A stretch of 64,000 bases of DNA from NCBI GenBank assembly GCA_949825045.1, contig OX463821.1:34926486-34990485 (forward strand), read 5' to 3'. This DNA is from Argyresthia goedartella. Its lineage: Eukaryota > Arthropoda > Insecta > Lepidoptera > Argyresthiidae. Both the position numbers and the translations under genes were made by a program. Positions 44,736 to 57,296 of this stretch are shown one piece after another; positions within the stretch are counted from its first letter, which is position 1, and each line of letters begins with the position of its first letter. The notes under the pieces are model-generated. The model was not told the DNA's origin. It was given only the letters and a program-made list of their open reading frames with translations, and searched no databases.

Positions 44736-46120
44736 TGTAATATTTTGTGACTTAAAACTTAATCCGAAATCTACTTTGTACTGCAAATTTTCTAGACCCA
44801 ATAGCGTAAAATTACATTGGTACCTACCAAATAATATTTTTTATTATACCTTGTTTAACATGTATTTTTTTAAATCAAATACTTGAAATACTTAATTCTG
44901 ACAGCTACGACGTTATTCAAAGGCATGAAAACAATAGAAAACAAGAATTGATTTTATTTTTGCTTTTATTTTCACGTATATCATGTCGATTAGACCACGA
45001 GCTCGATAAAAATATATGCCTAAATCGCGGGGCTCCAACTGACAGCTGACAGTATGGCTGGTCTTGCGCGAAAACACCCATCAGCGGAAGTGACATCTAT
45101 AAAAGGCACAGAGCTATGCCTCTATCTCTTGTATCTCCATTGTATTTGCCTGGTTAGAATTTGCTTTGTTATGGAATACAAGGGAAAGATTCAATGCACA
45201 ATGATGTGAGCTCCGACTACAAAGTTAATCCGATTTTGAAATAGACCTAAAATAGTTGTGAAACTCTGCGCTCCCTGAACAAACTACAAGGAGATGAACG
45301 TATCTCAACACGATGCTTTCTCGCAGATTGAGTCATGAATCCTGCTCTGCAAACGAGTCTCGGAAATGAGGTGCACTATATTTACAGCCATTTTATCATT
45401 GTATTGAGAGACCCAGCAACAAGCCGATTTCGGAATACAATGTAATGTAATGTAATGTAATCTAGTACCTGTAAATCACTTACAATATTCTTAATAGCAC
45501 ACACTCAAATAAAATACCGACTCCTACATTGTTACTGTAGTATCTTATTGATTGATACAAATAATAACAGGATACAATTCAACGTTATTTGCCTTTTAGG
45601 CTATGTTTATAGTCTACAATGTATGCGTCAGTAAGCTGATTCCATTCACATTATCTTCTGTAGTAGCGAGTGCAACCCGGAAGTGCGTTGCACCAAGGTT
45701 GCACCGGAAACGGAAGCGGATCCACTGAGCCAACATGGCGGCGCGCGGGCAGGCGGGCTGTCGAGCGGCAGCGCTCGCCGGTGGCGGACGTGTTGCACCC
45801 CGCCGGAGGAAATAAATTTTGTCTCGGTTTACGTAAATGTTGCTTTTTGTACTGTAGACTTTAAAAGCGTAAAATTGGGCAAGCTTTCTATATTTTTGGC
45901 AGAGATTACGTACAAGTGAATAGTATTTTCTTCTATGTTAAAGGCTTTGTAATAAAATTATTTTTTGTGTTTAAATACATAAAGTCAGACCTGCCTTGCA
46001 TTTTATAATTTTGAGAATTGAGGACATGCTAGAAGATATATGTCAACTACCTAACCTACTACCTACATACCTATTTTGTTTCCCATTTCTTCTTCCTGTT
46101 GTTTTTCTTTTTCTTGATAT
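44736..46120. other. unassigned region
   Basis: No confident gene. It holds a (TAATG)n microsatellite at 45441-45464 and a GC-rich patch at 45665-45815 listed separately. A 'ctataaaaggcacagagcta' TATA-like sequence lies at 45099-45118 without a recognisable downstream gene. Confidence 0.35.
45665..45815 (+). promoter_or_regulatory. GC-rich patch with ETS-like and YY1-like motifs
   Basis: This 150-bp GC-rich island stands out in AT-rich intron. It contains ETS-like GGAA cores in 'acccggaagtgcg' and 'accggaaacggaagcgg', a YY1/Pho-like 'caacatggcggc', and a 26-codon frame from the ATG at 45735 ending at 45815. It could be an internal promoter or first exon of another transcript, or a GC-rich repeat. 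There is no direct evidence of transcription. Confidence 0.2.
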
Positions 46121-46182
46121 GTCATGCTGTACCTGTGTTTGAGTGTCAAATAAAGAAATATTCTATTCTATTCTTCTATTCA
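46121..46182 (+). mobile_element. LINE 3' end with (TATTC)n tail
   Basis: 'gtgtcaaataaagaaatatt' followed by repeated 'ctatt' is a typical LINE 3' terminus with a poly(A)-signal-like AATAAA and a simple-repeat tail. No coding sequence. Confidence 0.5.
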
Positions 46183-47078
46183 ATTTTTCTAAGAATAGCT
46201 AGTTTCTACAAGTACAATTCTGGCATACACTCATTTTGGTATATGAGTACTGGTTTCATTATTGTAATCTCCATTAGCCTCTCTATCGCTCATTTCCCCA
46301 ACAACAATTCCCATTTTCTAAATTTCTTTTCCGTAAATTATAATAAAACCGTCAGAGCCATCGCAGCAACAAGTTCCAAACTCTCCGCGGTCCGTAATGA
46401 GATAGCGCTGGTGTGTGTCGCCGCCGCCGGCGTGATATATCGAGTAACTCTTGACGGTTTACCGAAATAACATTATAATAGCAATCATACAATTACTGTT
46501 AACGTTATAACGATCTACCAGAATATCACTAAGATATTGAACTCATATACGAGTTTGTATAATGAGTATGTTTTACAATAGGTTTTTATCTTAATTAAAT
46601 TTTTGTTTTTTCAGTTGCTCCGAATACGTCTTCAGTGAGTTTAAAATAGTTCGACGAAGGGTGTTTCGATTTGACGATACTACTATTCGTCAAAGGGGAA
46701 TTCGGGGAACCTGTGCGACTTCTATATTGAAATGCAAATACCACCTGCCCCTGGTGCGCCTGACTACATATTGTACGTACACGTACACACGTACATACGT
46801 ACATTTAATGGCTGCGAAACCATTATGAAAAGCCATTTCACCGAAACATAAGTAATGGATATAACAGTGACGATGCATTCATTCCTACCATGCAACGTTT
46901 TGATTCGTTGTGTGATGTCCAGGTTATGGTCCTATAAAACGGTTACTACAGAGCGGAGCGGGAGGGCAATGTTATCGTGTGCAGTCTGTATAGGGCGCGG
47001 ACTTCAGTTCGGGGCCGCCGGTACGAGATGTAATGTTAGCCCTCTCGCACCGCTGCACTACCGCAGAAACCTACTAAA
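46183..47078. other. unassigned region
   Basis: No recognised gene. Near 46766-46803 there is a 'gtacgtacacgtacacacgt' stretch of alternating palindromic GTAC/ACGT repeats. Confidence 0.35.
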
Positions 47079-47425
47079 ATGCATATCTAGCTTGAATTCT
47101 AGGCCATACTAGTTAGCAGAAAAATGTGAGATAAATATATAATACTTATAAAGTTTATTGTGGAAAACTTTAATGGAAACATGTACTATCTGTTATATTT
47201 ATAATTAAAAATATTTTTTCCCGATGCATTATTTTCTTCTAAATGGAAATTCGCTCGGAGACGCAATCAATTTTCGACTTATGTATATGAAACTAACACG
47301 CAAAAAAGATCTAAAAACGTGTTCGTTAATATTTTATATAATTTGTTAACTCGCAGGAGGTGCGGTCAGTCTGTTCCGACGCGACGGGTTTTTGTTTTCT
47401 TTGTCTAATGCTCAAGGCCATTGTC
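47079..47425. repeat. diverged repeat, paralogous to 5739-6345
   Basis: See 5739-6345 for the shared blocks. This copy lacks the fold-back element and represents the empty site. Confidence 0.6.
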
Positions 47426-49279
47426 GCTTGTCCAACCCTTAAGCGCTATGGGGTGTTGGGCCAGGTTATTTATATGCCTTAGACGTCATGTGTATACATG
47501 TGCATAAGGCGTCGTGCCTGCCTACGTGACGTGGCGTGCGTGACATGACTCTGACAAAGGACGCGTTGCACGGCGGCATGCCCTTTTGGGAACCCAATCC
47601 TTCATCTGAGGTAGGCACGACGCCTCATACATCTAACTGTTTGCTACTTAGAAAATTACATCTTCAGTTTGGTCTTTTCCAAATAAAGTTTATATTTTAG
47701 CTAATTTTAAAATCTTAGAACACATCCAAATATCCAACTTGCCGAACAACATAGATGATAGATATTGTTATAAATTCTTACACTCAGCTCAAACGCCTGT
47801 TGATTCTCAGGAAACAGCTTGTAGTATTATATGTTCAGGTATACTCGTTATGACGCTTATAAAAGCTGTTACACTCCGTCGCGTGAATGGGATGATAAAC
47901 AAAGGTGACATGGAGTTGTATGTATATTCACGTGCTTCCCAATAATTCAGAGCAAAGATAAATAAAGGTCGTCAATACACACACACACATACACACAGCA
48001 AACCCACAACTCTAACGGGTTTCTAAAAAACCCTTTTTCAGGGAGCGCCCCACTAACAGGAACTAATTAACTAATCTATATAGATCCCCACGCTATATCA
48101 GGAATCCATGTACTGCCAGGTCTACTGGTTAAGTCAGTGCGTTGGCTGTCAGTCAGTCAGTATTCGTTCGACCTGCTATACGGCGAATTTGCCCTAGGGG
48201 GATACCTCGTCCGTGCAAAGATCCCCGTTACTCAAGGCGGAAAGACCCGCAGTAATCGTGGAAAAATGACATAACGTAGCGCCAAACCACATTAAAATTG
48301 TTTAAAAATAAACAAAGCTATTTTATCAAACATATTTTCAAGGAGAGTTTGCTAAAACATAATATACACATTTTGAATGCAATTCCGCCATAAAATAAGT
48401 GAGGATTTCAGAATAACAGGAAAAAATAAAACATTTAGAGGTCTTTGCGCAATTAAATTCTATCGAGAAAATTTCACCCAATCGCGTTTTCCTTCTGTGA
48501 GAATCTTAATAATAATAATATATTGCCATTAGATTCAACACACTATTCCAGATATCCAATTATAGCGAGGGTGTAGTATCTTTGACGTAAGTCACTCAGA
48601 GATAATTAGGCCTGCGTGTACCTGCCTGATCAGCTCTGCGGCTCATTCATCGGTCATCTATCATATATATCAAGAGATGAGCCTTTTGACCCTCATCGTA
48701 AGATTCCCGGAAATATTCACGGTGAATTGGACGCAATTTCCGGTGATATTTCTCAGACGAATAACCTCATAGCTCACGGGGTTCCGGTCGGCACAGGCAC
48801 AGTAAGCTGCATTTATTATTGGGACTACCTAATTCAACATTCAAAATTAGTTTATTAAGCTGCGTGAAAATAATTTCATCATTGTGGTTGATATTCAAAG
48901 TAAATTTTCACTTCGATGTCATATATATTCCGCTATGTCAAAAATGAGTTTACGTTTAAATACAAAAGTTGTGTCGAATGCTTTAGCTTATAGTTAGCAT
49001 GAGATTGAGCTTAGATTTGAAATTCTGTTCAGAGATATCGAGCATTAAAGATTCTAATCTTAAAAAACTCATTTTAATAAACCGAAAACGGTGGGTATAA
49101 AGTCATTAACGAATTTCTTTCTCAGCTGAGGGAAGGAAATTAGGAAATTCTTCGATTCTTCTGTTTTCCGATTTGAATTTTAATCTGACTTTCAGCATTT
49201 TACCTTTGATAGTGCTGTAAATGTGGAATATTGGAAACAACAAATGTTACAGGCGGCGCTAAGTTTCTTTGGTTCTTGC
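47426..49279. other. unassigned region
   Basis: No gene recognised in 1.85 kb. A short (CA)n run lies at 47979-47997. A GC-rich segment at 47500-47600 contains repeated 'gtcgtgcctgcctacgtgac' and 'gaggtaggcacgacgcct' that form an imperfect inverted repeat (about 47509-47622). Confidence 0.35.
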
Positions 49280-49425
49280 GAGCTTTGACCGGGTAAGGTG
49301 GGGTGAGAGAGACAGCGGTGACAGCTGGCTCGGAGCCAAATTAACCAGGCGCGAACTGTACTGGCTATACCTGGGTCTTAATCTGTGTCCCTGCCACTCC
49401 ACATGGGAAAAAGCGGTGCCGCAGT
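49280..49425 (+). mobile_element. SINE-1-related fragment with gagaga segment
   Basis: The 'ggtgagagagacagcgg' segment, 'cggagccaaatt' and 'ggcgcgaactgta' are followed by the SINE-1 3' module ('gtgtccctgccactccacat', 'gggaaaaagcgg'). The same blocks lie at 6680-6980. Confidence 0.5.
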
Positions 49426-50080
49426 GACCTTGTAGGTATTTTTTCACGTTGAATTAACAAAATCGTTCATTTGAAAGTTACCACTTGTATATTTAATAGC
49501 GGAAAAGAAAAACGCGCGCGTCGCACAGAAAATTAAAATGTAGCGAGGCTACGTTACATTTTAAAACCTATTTCATTTAACGGTCGCCGTATAAAATACC
49601 CATAATGGCCTGTAAACAAACCGGGCGACTGTTAAGCCCAGTATTGTGTGGCAGTAACGCGCGGCGTAACAAGCGAGGTCCACGCTTGGAAGTCAACCTT
49701 GCTATAGGATAATGAGCTCTATGTTACTAACTTTTTACACTTAAAGCCAGTTCTTGTTTCTTTCGAGCACATGAGAGTTTGTTTCTCGCCACTTTTCAGT
49801 ATTTAAAACTGCGCAATTCCTTTTATGTGCCCGAAAATTATCGGAACCAGTTTTACACTTTTACAAAGTAAAAGGATATAATCAAATGGAATGTATAGTC
49901 TTTTATTAACTTTAAAGACATAAAACACTGTTAAAAATATTATCTACACAAAAGGACACAGTTAACTTTGAAGTTTTAATGTGTTTTTATTACAATGAAA
50001 ACGTTTTAGGAATATCTGATGTGTTTTAGTGAAAATATAGTTTTCAAGATATATCAAATAGCATAGATAGATAGGTAAAG
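49426..50080. other. unassigned region
   Basis: AT-rich DNA with no recognised gene. A small palindromic 'aaaatgtagc...gctacgtt' arrangement occurs near 49535-49560. Confidence 0.35.
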
Positions 50081-50290
50081 GGGGATAGCTGCGGTATGGG
50101 TCTCTGCCTACCATGCGAGAGGTTCCGGGTTCGATCCCCGGCTAGGGACAAAGAAAAAAACACAGGTCTTGGATATTTAAGTGTGTGTGATGTCGCTGTT
50201 CCTGGTTGCCACGACACGACACTCTCCTAGTGTTGGGCCAGAAGCAATGTATGTGCCTATATCTAAATGTTATATTTATGTTTAAAAAAG
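50081..50290 (+). mobile_element. SINE-2, full length, tRNA-derived
   Basis: The best copy of this family. The A-box-like TAGCTGCGGTATGGG is at 50086-50100 and the B box GGTTCGATCCC at 50128-50138, within a head resembling tRNA-Ala or tRNA-Gly ('gcctaccatgcgagaggttc'). The body carries 'aggtcttggatatttaagtg', 'gatgtcgctgttcctgg', 'ctagtgttgggccagaagca' and 'atgtatgtgcctatatct'. The AT-rich end runs to about 50290. Confidence 0.85.
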
Positions 50291-50483
50291 TAAACAATGG
50301 TAATTTGTTATGTATACCTGACGGTATTTGCTTTCCTCTTTATCCGGCCTAATTTCCTTCAATCCGTCAATATTGGATAACACTTCCGGATATTGGATAA
50401 CACAGATCACATTTCCGGTTCCGAATCGGATTCTCATCGCGTGATCAAAACGCGAGTATCACAACAACACATATCATGACTAA

Positions 50484-50651
50484 GGCCGCCGTGCAGCAGA
50501 CTCATGGTAGCCGCTACACGGAGAAGTTACATGGTCAAGCACGGCAAGGGTGTTGCCTCTCGGCCAGGCTCCCACTCAACATGGCCGCGTTGTATTTATG
50601 TTGCGTTTTAACTCCATTTAGCGGCTGTCAAAAGTCTGCTGCAAGGCGGCC
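50484..50651. mobile_element. PIF/Harbinger-like MITE, copy 1
   Basis: Terminal inverted repeats 'ggccgccgtgcagcagact' (from 50484) and 'agtctgctgcaaggcggcc' (to 50651) differ at one position, and pairing continues imperfectly for about 20 bp inward. The element is flanked by TAA on both sides (50481-50483 and 50652-50654), fitting the TWA target-site duplication of PIF/Harbinger elements. At 168 bp it is non-coding. The same family is at 56608-56776 in opposite orientation. Confidence 0.8.
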
Positions 50652-53600
50652 TAACTGTACCTACAGTTCCCGCCTAACTCCGGTGACGTCATCATTATCA
50701 GAAAAGAAACTCAGTTAGTCCATTGTTGTAAGTGGCAACTGGTTGATTACGTCACTTAAATCCGGCGGGAGATTAGTTGGAAACTTATCTTCCGCCCACA
50801 TCTGTGCTTCCGCCGAACTAATATTCGTAGGAACTACACAACGTTTCAAGTCTATTTTATCCTCGTTTGCAATTTATAATTACGGTTACACGAATTTACG
50901 CATCCAAAAATATTCGAACTGAGCTGTCGTCGGCCGATTGTCAAATACGACATTTCATGATCCAACATCTAAAATCCGCCTTATTGTTTCAAGCCCAACG
51001 TTCGACGATCTGGCAGCCTATAACGCGGCATATCGAAAAGTAGGGTGAAAATAGATTTGGCTCGGTAGGTTGGTTTAGGTTAGAACGTGTACGTGCAACC
51101 AGCGGAGAGAGCTTGCGACTGAAAGTAATGAAAAATCTAATTTGGCTTGAGTAGGTTATTGTGGCTTAATTTCAGTTGTGTTATAGGTTAGGTTGGAACT
51201 TAGAAGAAGCAAAACCGGACGTAGCGAAGCGTATGCAAACAAAAACAACATTTAATAATGAGGATAATAAAAGTCTCTAAAATATCATACTCGGATACCG
51301 AATAGTAGTCCACTGACTCACGTTTGATGGACATCCTATTTTTCTTGGTTTATAACCTAAAAAAATATTTATGGATAATTATTTTTAAAAGTATACAAAA
51401 ATATTAACAACAAAAAACATTGTGAAAATGAAATCGATTTGTTTATTCGTAATATTTGAACTATTTTACGTTGTGACGTTTTATCTTTTGGCCAAATTGT
51501 GTAGTGGCCAAGCGTTTAACTGTTAATATCGATCGACAAGTGTTTGGTTCTCATCGTTCTGCCTGTATTTTAAGAAACGCCGCCATATCTTAATATGGCG
51601 CGGCACATCATGATGTGCCCAATTCCACAATCGGCCGCCGACATACCTATACAATGTCATAAGCATAAGGTTCAATTCATCTGAACTCAAACACTTTTTC
51701 GATCTGTCAAATACTTGTGCTCCCGGCTCTGTTTATCGCCCTCATTGATTTACCGAAACTCGTTAACAGGCATTCCGATTTTGAATCTCATGCCGTAGTA
51801 ATAAGATTCAAAGCCTCTATGGGGAAAATGTCAAGTCGAAATGACATTGGGGCTCGAGGGGTTAAGGATTGACGTGTGGCAATGAAGTACTCTGTGGTGG
51901 GAACGTAAAAGATTGCTGACAGTGTTAGAAATGTAGCTTATGATTGTAACAAGACGAATGGCGGAGAAATCTTTAAAATTGAATGACGTGCGACGAATGG
52001 ATACCAATAGTTTCGTGACGTGTTGGCCAACATTGCAAATATAAAGTAGCTGATTCAATGTTCAAAAATGTTAATACCACGTGGTGTCTCGACATGGAAT
52101 TTCCTAGGAAAGAATTGCTTTTTTAAATAAAAAAAACAAATACCAAAACCTTATCAATTATATAAACGTTATTAATGATGAAGAAGTAAAAATAAAAATC
52201 TTAAACTATCCTCCAATACACTTCGCTGTATCGCTTTGTATCGCCGTTAAACGCAAAGAGATATAAACAACGAATAAAAATGTTGACGACCGGGACATCG
52301 TAAAAAAACTGGCCTGGCAGATGCTCGAATAGATTGTTATGAGCTTTCCATATGTTTGATATTGTTTGTTTTGTGTAGTGAAACGGAAAATCTTGTTTTA
52401 TGGCGAGGGTGTGCCCAGTAGATTGCGCCAATCCTTTAACTGCTGGCCAGGTAAAAAATTAGCCCAAGTTGGGACCCACGATGGGCGCCAATTTAACATC
52501 ATGTTTCGCGCCCCACGTAATGCCCAATCAACCGTTTCAACTGCATAAACTCCGTGAATAAGTGCTTGTCCATTCATCCCAAAAACTTTTCAACGAGCTA
52601 CATTTCACGAGTAATCTCTCCGAACTGAGCCCGAATAAAAATGTATTTCCTTCACATTTTCCCGTGAGTCATTGAAACTACCCTCGCCAGTGAATGGGAT
52701 TTATAGAGTATACATTGCATTCTAGATGACCACTATTTACCTTAATACAGCGCCATTTTCCCGCCTCGTTAGGTTTCCTCCGGGACGCCGGTAGTCGCCA
52801 TCTTTTATTCAACAGCGATGAACGAATGAATGCGAACGAATGTACTGTTCAGATTGACAGACCGTCTCATAAACTCAGCAAAGTTATCCAACGCATCAGT
52901 GATAGCATTTTCACTCTTCATTTTAGACGATAAAGCCTCACTTTTGTTTGCACACACCACTATTTTATTGTTCCTTATTTCCGTGTACAGGCAGGCACGT
53001 CCTTAGTATATGTATGAATAGAAGTGACTTTTTCGTGTTCTTGTCATGCAGCAGGTTCGGTTTGGTAACAGTGCTACTGACTTAATGTGATTGGAGTTGG
53101 GTCGCGACTGCGAGTGGATTGTTTTATTTAAGACGTGAATCTACCTGCCTGATTTATGTTTTGAAATAGACTTACCAAGTGCACCATCTCTCTTGATATA
53201 AAACCACTACTTTATAGTTTCCGAAAAAACATAACAAACTCAAACTTATTTTTTTTTAATTTCTACTATAGATATTTTTATTTAATAATTTTTTGCCTCT
53301 TTTCACTTTAATTTTATGCCACTGTGCCCTTTATTTATTCTTTGAACTCAAACCACAGCATGAAATGCTTGATGTGATACTGTTTCAAAGTGTAGTTTAG
53401 CACTTACTGTGGAGTATTTAGTTACCCTTCTTGTTGTGATCTCACTAACCTCGTCTCTTCGTTTTCAACCACAAGAGGAGCGCTCGTTACGGAAGTATAG
53501 AAACTGAGACTCGCTTTATAGACCCCGGGTTGGATGAACTCAGAAGGGCGGAGCATTGAAATGGATAATGCAAAGGTCACTGCAGTCCACATCTATGGAG

Positions 53601-53689
53601 TATAAATATATAGTACATCGGAATATTAATACTCCAGTCATACCCTTCCATAAATGAGCTGTAAGGTGCGGGCCTAATCATTTCATTTT
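50652..53689. other. unassigned region
   Basis: Three kilobases without a recognised gene or repeat. Short frames at 51831-52058, 52201-52431 and 52366-52548 lack motifs. GC-richer stretches occur near 50690-50830 and 52760-52805. Confidence 0.35.
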
Positions 53690-54145
53690 TAGGGTGCCGT
53701 ACCCAAAGGGTGCTGAATGGGACCCCATTACTAAGCTTCCGTCGGTCTGTCTGTCAGCGGGCTGTATTTCAACGAGTTTCTTTAACATTCATAAAGTTAT
53801 ATACCTAATACTTTATTACCCGTCTGCACAAGAAGGACGGTGATGTTTTTGGATCGTATGTATGCACATATATGACCACTTCGTTAGCACGTGCTACAGC
53901 CCTAACGGCTTGACGGATTTTAAGAAATGACGGGATTCGCCTCAGTTGTAAGAGTGTCACAAGCAATATAATTTTAGCGAAAGGTTTGTAAGATTTGATT
54001 TTAGATCGCAAAATGTAGTTTACCAAGTATTTGGTGCGGCTAGTTTCATACTCCATGTACGTAACCAGGTGCGTTCATAAGTTTGATTGTGGTATTGAAA
54101 TAAAATGCAGTCGGATTATTTCTTTTTATAATTAATCTACTTGTT
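53690..54145 (+). repeat. dispersed repeat R1/R2 hybrid
   Basis: The left end ('agggtgccgtacccaaaggg', 'gtcggtctgtctgtcagcgg') is R1-like. The right part ('gatcgcaaaatgtagtttac', 'tggtgcggctagtttcatac', 'acgtaaccaggtgcgttcat', 'tgcagtcggatt') matches R2 ends at 7842 and 36070. It shows that R1 and R2 exchange halves. Confidence 0.6.
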
Positions 54146-55499
54146 TTATTATCTTTAAGGTGGACTCTTTTGTGCATAGTTTGAGAAGTTTCTAGCTCTA
54201 CTGTGAAAAAACCCCCGAGTACAGTCAAGCATGGGTCGATGGCCCGATGCCTTTAATGGGAGGTTCTGAACACTTATATTTTTATATCCGATTTCGCGCA
54301 GCTGCTTCAAGAGATGCGGTTGCTTTCAGGAAATTGCACTCACAGTTTGCTATATACTTGACTTTGTTTCATTCTAGAAAATATATTTTTCGCCCGAAAG
54401 CTTACAAGTTATGGGTAAAAAATTTAAAATATCGGTACATTTTGGAATGAAAATGAGTAGGTATATTTTGGAACAAAATTTCAAAGGCTGGATATTTACA
54501 TCCAGCCATTTCATAACTGACAAAGGTATTGTAAAATTCTCTATTGTATTTTGCGGAAGTTCATAGCGGAAAATACATCCATAAGCCCGACATATGTGCA
54601 AAAAACAATGCGATTTTAAATCATGGTAAAGGGGTGTAAATCAATCGCTTCGATTTAAAACCGCCTGTGTTGCCGACAGCGCGTGATTGGTGAAATTTCT
54701 CAACTGGCAACACATTGGATGCCCGTCGGTCGGCGGGAGATTTAATGCCATTGCTGACTTAGCCGCGCCCGTGAGTGGACGCGTAGATTTCACTCCTCGA
54801 CAACGACCGAATTAATTTTCTTCGCTTAGTTTTGTGGCACTTCGGGGACTGCAGGTATCGTTACACTGGGGCGTGACTCCGTACTTGCACTTTGTTGTGT
54901 TGCACTTGCACATTCAATTCGCTCGTGCAGTATCAGCGTATTCCCATTCACTTTGTGTAATGCAATTTCAGCTTTGCATTTACAAGACGAGAATTAGCTT
55001 TTGCCTGGTATTTGCATAATCTTACAGAACACACGCTGGGTCTTGGCTGAATTTAATTAAGCTGGCGTGGATCTAACATTGTAAATACATAATATCTCTA
55101 CCACATACAATACACAATTCCTCTCACCAACCAAAGCTTACGCTTTTATAAGGGGAACAATAAAATAAAATAACTGAATAAAATACTATCGAACGAAAGA
55201 CCATGAACAGCAGAATTTTATATATAGGAATAGGTTGAACATGTAAATACAACAAAATTCAACGCTCGTTTTGTATTCTATGTTAGTCAAATTAAATTTT
55301 TCAAGTTGCATTTTTAAGATTGTTAGTCACGCAATTCAGTAATTTTGTCAGATGAAGCCAGTATTTCTAGTGGCGCTAATTTTTTGTCGCTAGTCAGTAA
55401 ATCAGTCTGGCGAAACCAGTATTTTTGCCAAGCAAAAACTGGATTTACAGTCATATGTTTAACTTCTGCGGGAGGATCAGGAGAGTAGAAGACGTGGTA
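54146..55499. other. unassigned region
   Basis: No recognised gene. A small hairpin 'ggctggatatttacatccag' lies at about 54487-54508. GC-richer DNA at 54660-54790 has no motif I can assign. Confidence 0.35.
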
Positions 55500-55545
55500 A
55501 AGAGGAGGCCTATACCCAGCAGTGGAATGTGGGCTGAGTGATGGA
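55500..55545 (+). mobile_element. RTE 3' end scrap
   Basis: 'aggaggcctatacccagcag' followed by 'tggaatgtgggctgagtgat' is the typical 3' terminus of moth RTE elements (C-terminal coding end plus short UTR). It corresponds to the opposite-strand relic at 4343-4640. No longer coding. Confidence 0.55.
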
Positions 55546-56607
55546 CATGGAAACAAGTCTAAAGAGTTTGTCGTATGAACCATTCTTCATAGTCCTCTTT
55601 GCATATTCCATTTCAAAATTTCACAATTTTATTGGAAATTAATTAAGTACCTACATTTTTTATTATTATTAGTTAACCATCGATTCTCGGTAATACAGTT
55701 TACTCCGTTTCGTTCACAATGATCCTTTTTGAGTCCATGTCAATAAAAAATCGGGAAGCGCAATTAAATGAATATTTGACAATAAAGAACTTTACTTTTA
55801 ACCCTTTTATTAAGGTTCGATCAAAATGAATATGATAATCTGTGCAAATTTAATTAAATAGGCTTGCTTCTGAATTTACTGTAGATAAATAATGTACATT
55901 TACAATGCGCAGGAACTAGGAACAAACGTTAATAATATCGTTGCAGTCGATATTTTAACAGCTTCGAGACTTCATGGTTATCCTCGTCTTGACCTCATTC
56001 GCGGTGAATTTGACATCCACTTTAATCTAATCTCGAGTCTTTAACGAGTCTTTTCAGACAAAGGCGTATTTAAATTGCCCAAGCAGAGAATTGTTCATTG
56101 ACCCTTATTAAATTGAACAAAAAAAACCCTAATCGAAATATTAACCGAACGACTGTTTCACTAACTGAACCAACCTTGAGCGACTAGTAGTCGTATTACT
56201 AATCTAATTATAATTTTTCATTAAGTAAATAGCTCAAAGCAATTTCTAATTAAGTAGTAGCTCTTGGCGCTTCATAGGATGCCCCCTTTCTACTCTTACA
56301 CAGGCACTACAGGTAAAATGCGTCAAAAACAGCCTGATTACAGCGTACCGCACGTCACCGCGAGCGGGAACGCGGGACGCGGGACGCGGGGGGGGGGGAC
56401 TGACAACCGATGACAACTGCGACTGTTGTTGCGGTTTGCATTGCAGCCAGGTGCCGCTTTGGACGCCTTTTCAAATACGCACTGTAATACTGATGACGTC
56501 AAAACTAACTTACGAAGTAAACTGACAGAACTTGAAATCCCACAACTTAGTAGCCTCTGGAATCAACCTCACTGCAGATATGTGTAATTTTTACTTGGAG
56601 AATCTTA
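55546..56607. other. unassigned region
   Basis: No gene recognised. A 'gggacgcgggacgcgggggg' G-rich run lies at 56372-56398. Confidence 0.35.
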
Positions 56608-56776
56608 GGCCGCCTTGCAGCAGACTTATTTTAAACGCAATAAAAATACAACGCGGCCACGTTGAGTGGGAACCTGGAAGACAGATCGCCATGCGTGACC
56701 ATATAACTTATCCGCGTTATATTTATATTGCGTTTTAACTCCTTTTAGCGGCTATCAAGGCTCCTGCAAGCCGGCC
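56608..56776. mobile_element. PIF/Harbinger-like MITE, copy 2
   Basis: It is collinear with the inverse complement of 50484-50651: 'ggccgccttgcagcagactt' at the left, 'aaaatacaacgcggccacgt' and 'tgagtgggaacctgg' inside, 'tttagcggctatcaa' and 'cctgcaagccggcc' at the right. The left flank is TTA (56605-56607); the right flank TTTA contains TTA after one extra T. It is more diverged at its right end than copy 1. Confidence 0.75.
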
Positions 56777-57296
56777 TTTATATAGCAAATGTCAGTTTTA
56801 TATAGCTACATACAATTTCAATAACATTTTCCAAATCCAAATCGTATAAGATTTCAATGAAAGACAGTAAGCTAGGTTAAAGGGTGACCAAAACAAAATT
56901 CAACGTGATGGGTCGCACCCCTACGCACATCTGAGTACTCATTACCGTGTAACTTAACTCGCCGCCTTGTTAATCCGTTGATTAATGGAATTAGTCTGCG
57001 GATTAAGCCACTTGGTTCAATCTGGGAGCAAATATCGATTTCGAAGGCGACTACACCTTAGTATAGTCAATTTCTTTTGATATCTGGTAAAGTATTTTTC
57101 TTGTTTTGTGTTTCTGTCATTCTATAAACCGATTTTTCTCTTCTAAGTTGTAGTTGGGTTGATTAGAAACGAGTGTTGCAATGTAGAGTAGTACTTTTTT
57201 TATTTACACTTTTGCAACGGTAGCTAAAAAGTCACGTGGTATCTATTCCAGGGGACACACTAACGAGTTTGTTTTTCCAAGGGACCCCAAACTTGG
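56777..57296. other. unassigned region
   Basis: No gene recognised. A CACGTG E-box occurs near 57232, just before the minisatellite. Confidence 0.35.

Noticed and set aside
45099..45118. TATA-box promoter 'ctataaaaggcacagagcta'
   Set aside because: Good match to a TATA box, but no gene or initiator context follows; chance is likely in AT-rich DNA.
46099..46470. 123-codon ORF
   Set aside because: Overlaps a LINE 3' tail and has AT-driven composition without motifs.
50081..50150. Functional tRNA gene
   Set aside because: tRNA-like head of SINE-2; no closed acceptor stem and the sequence continues into a repeated body.
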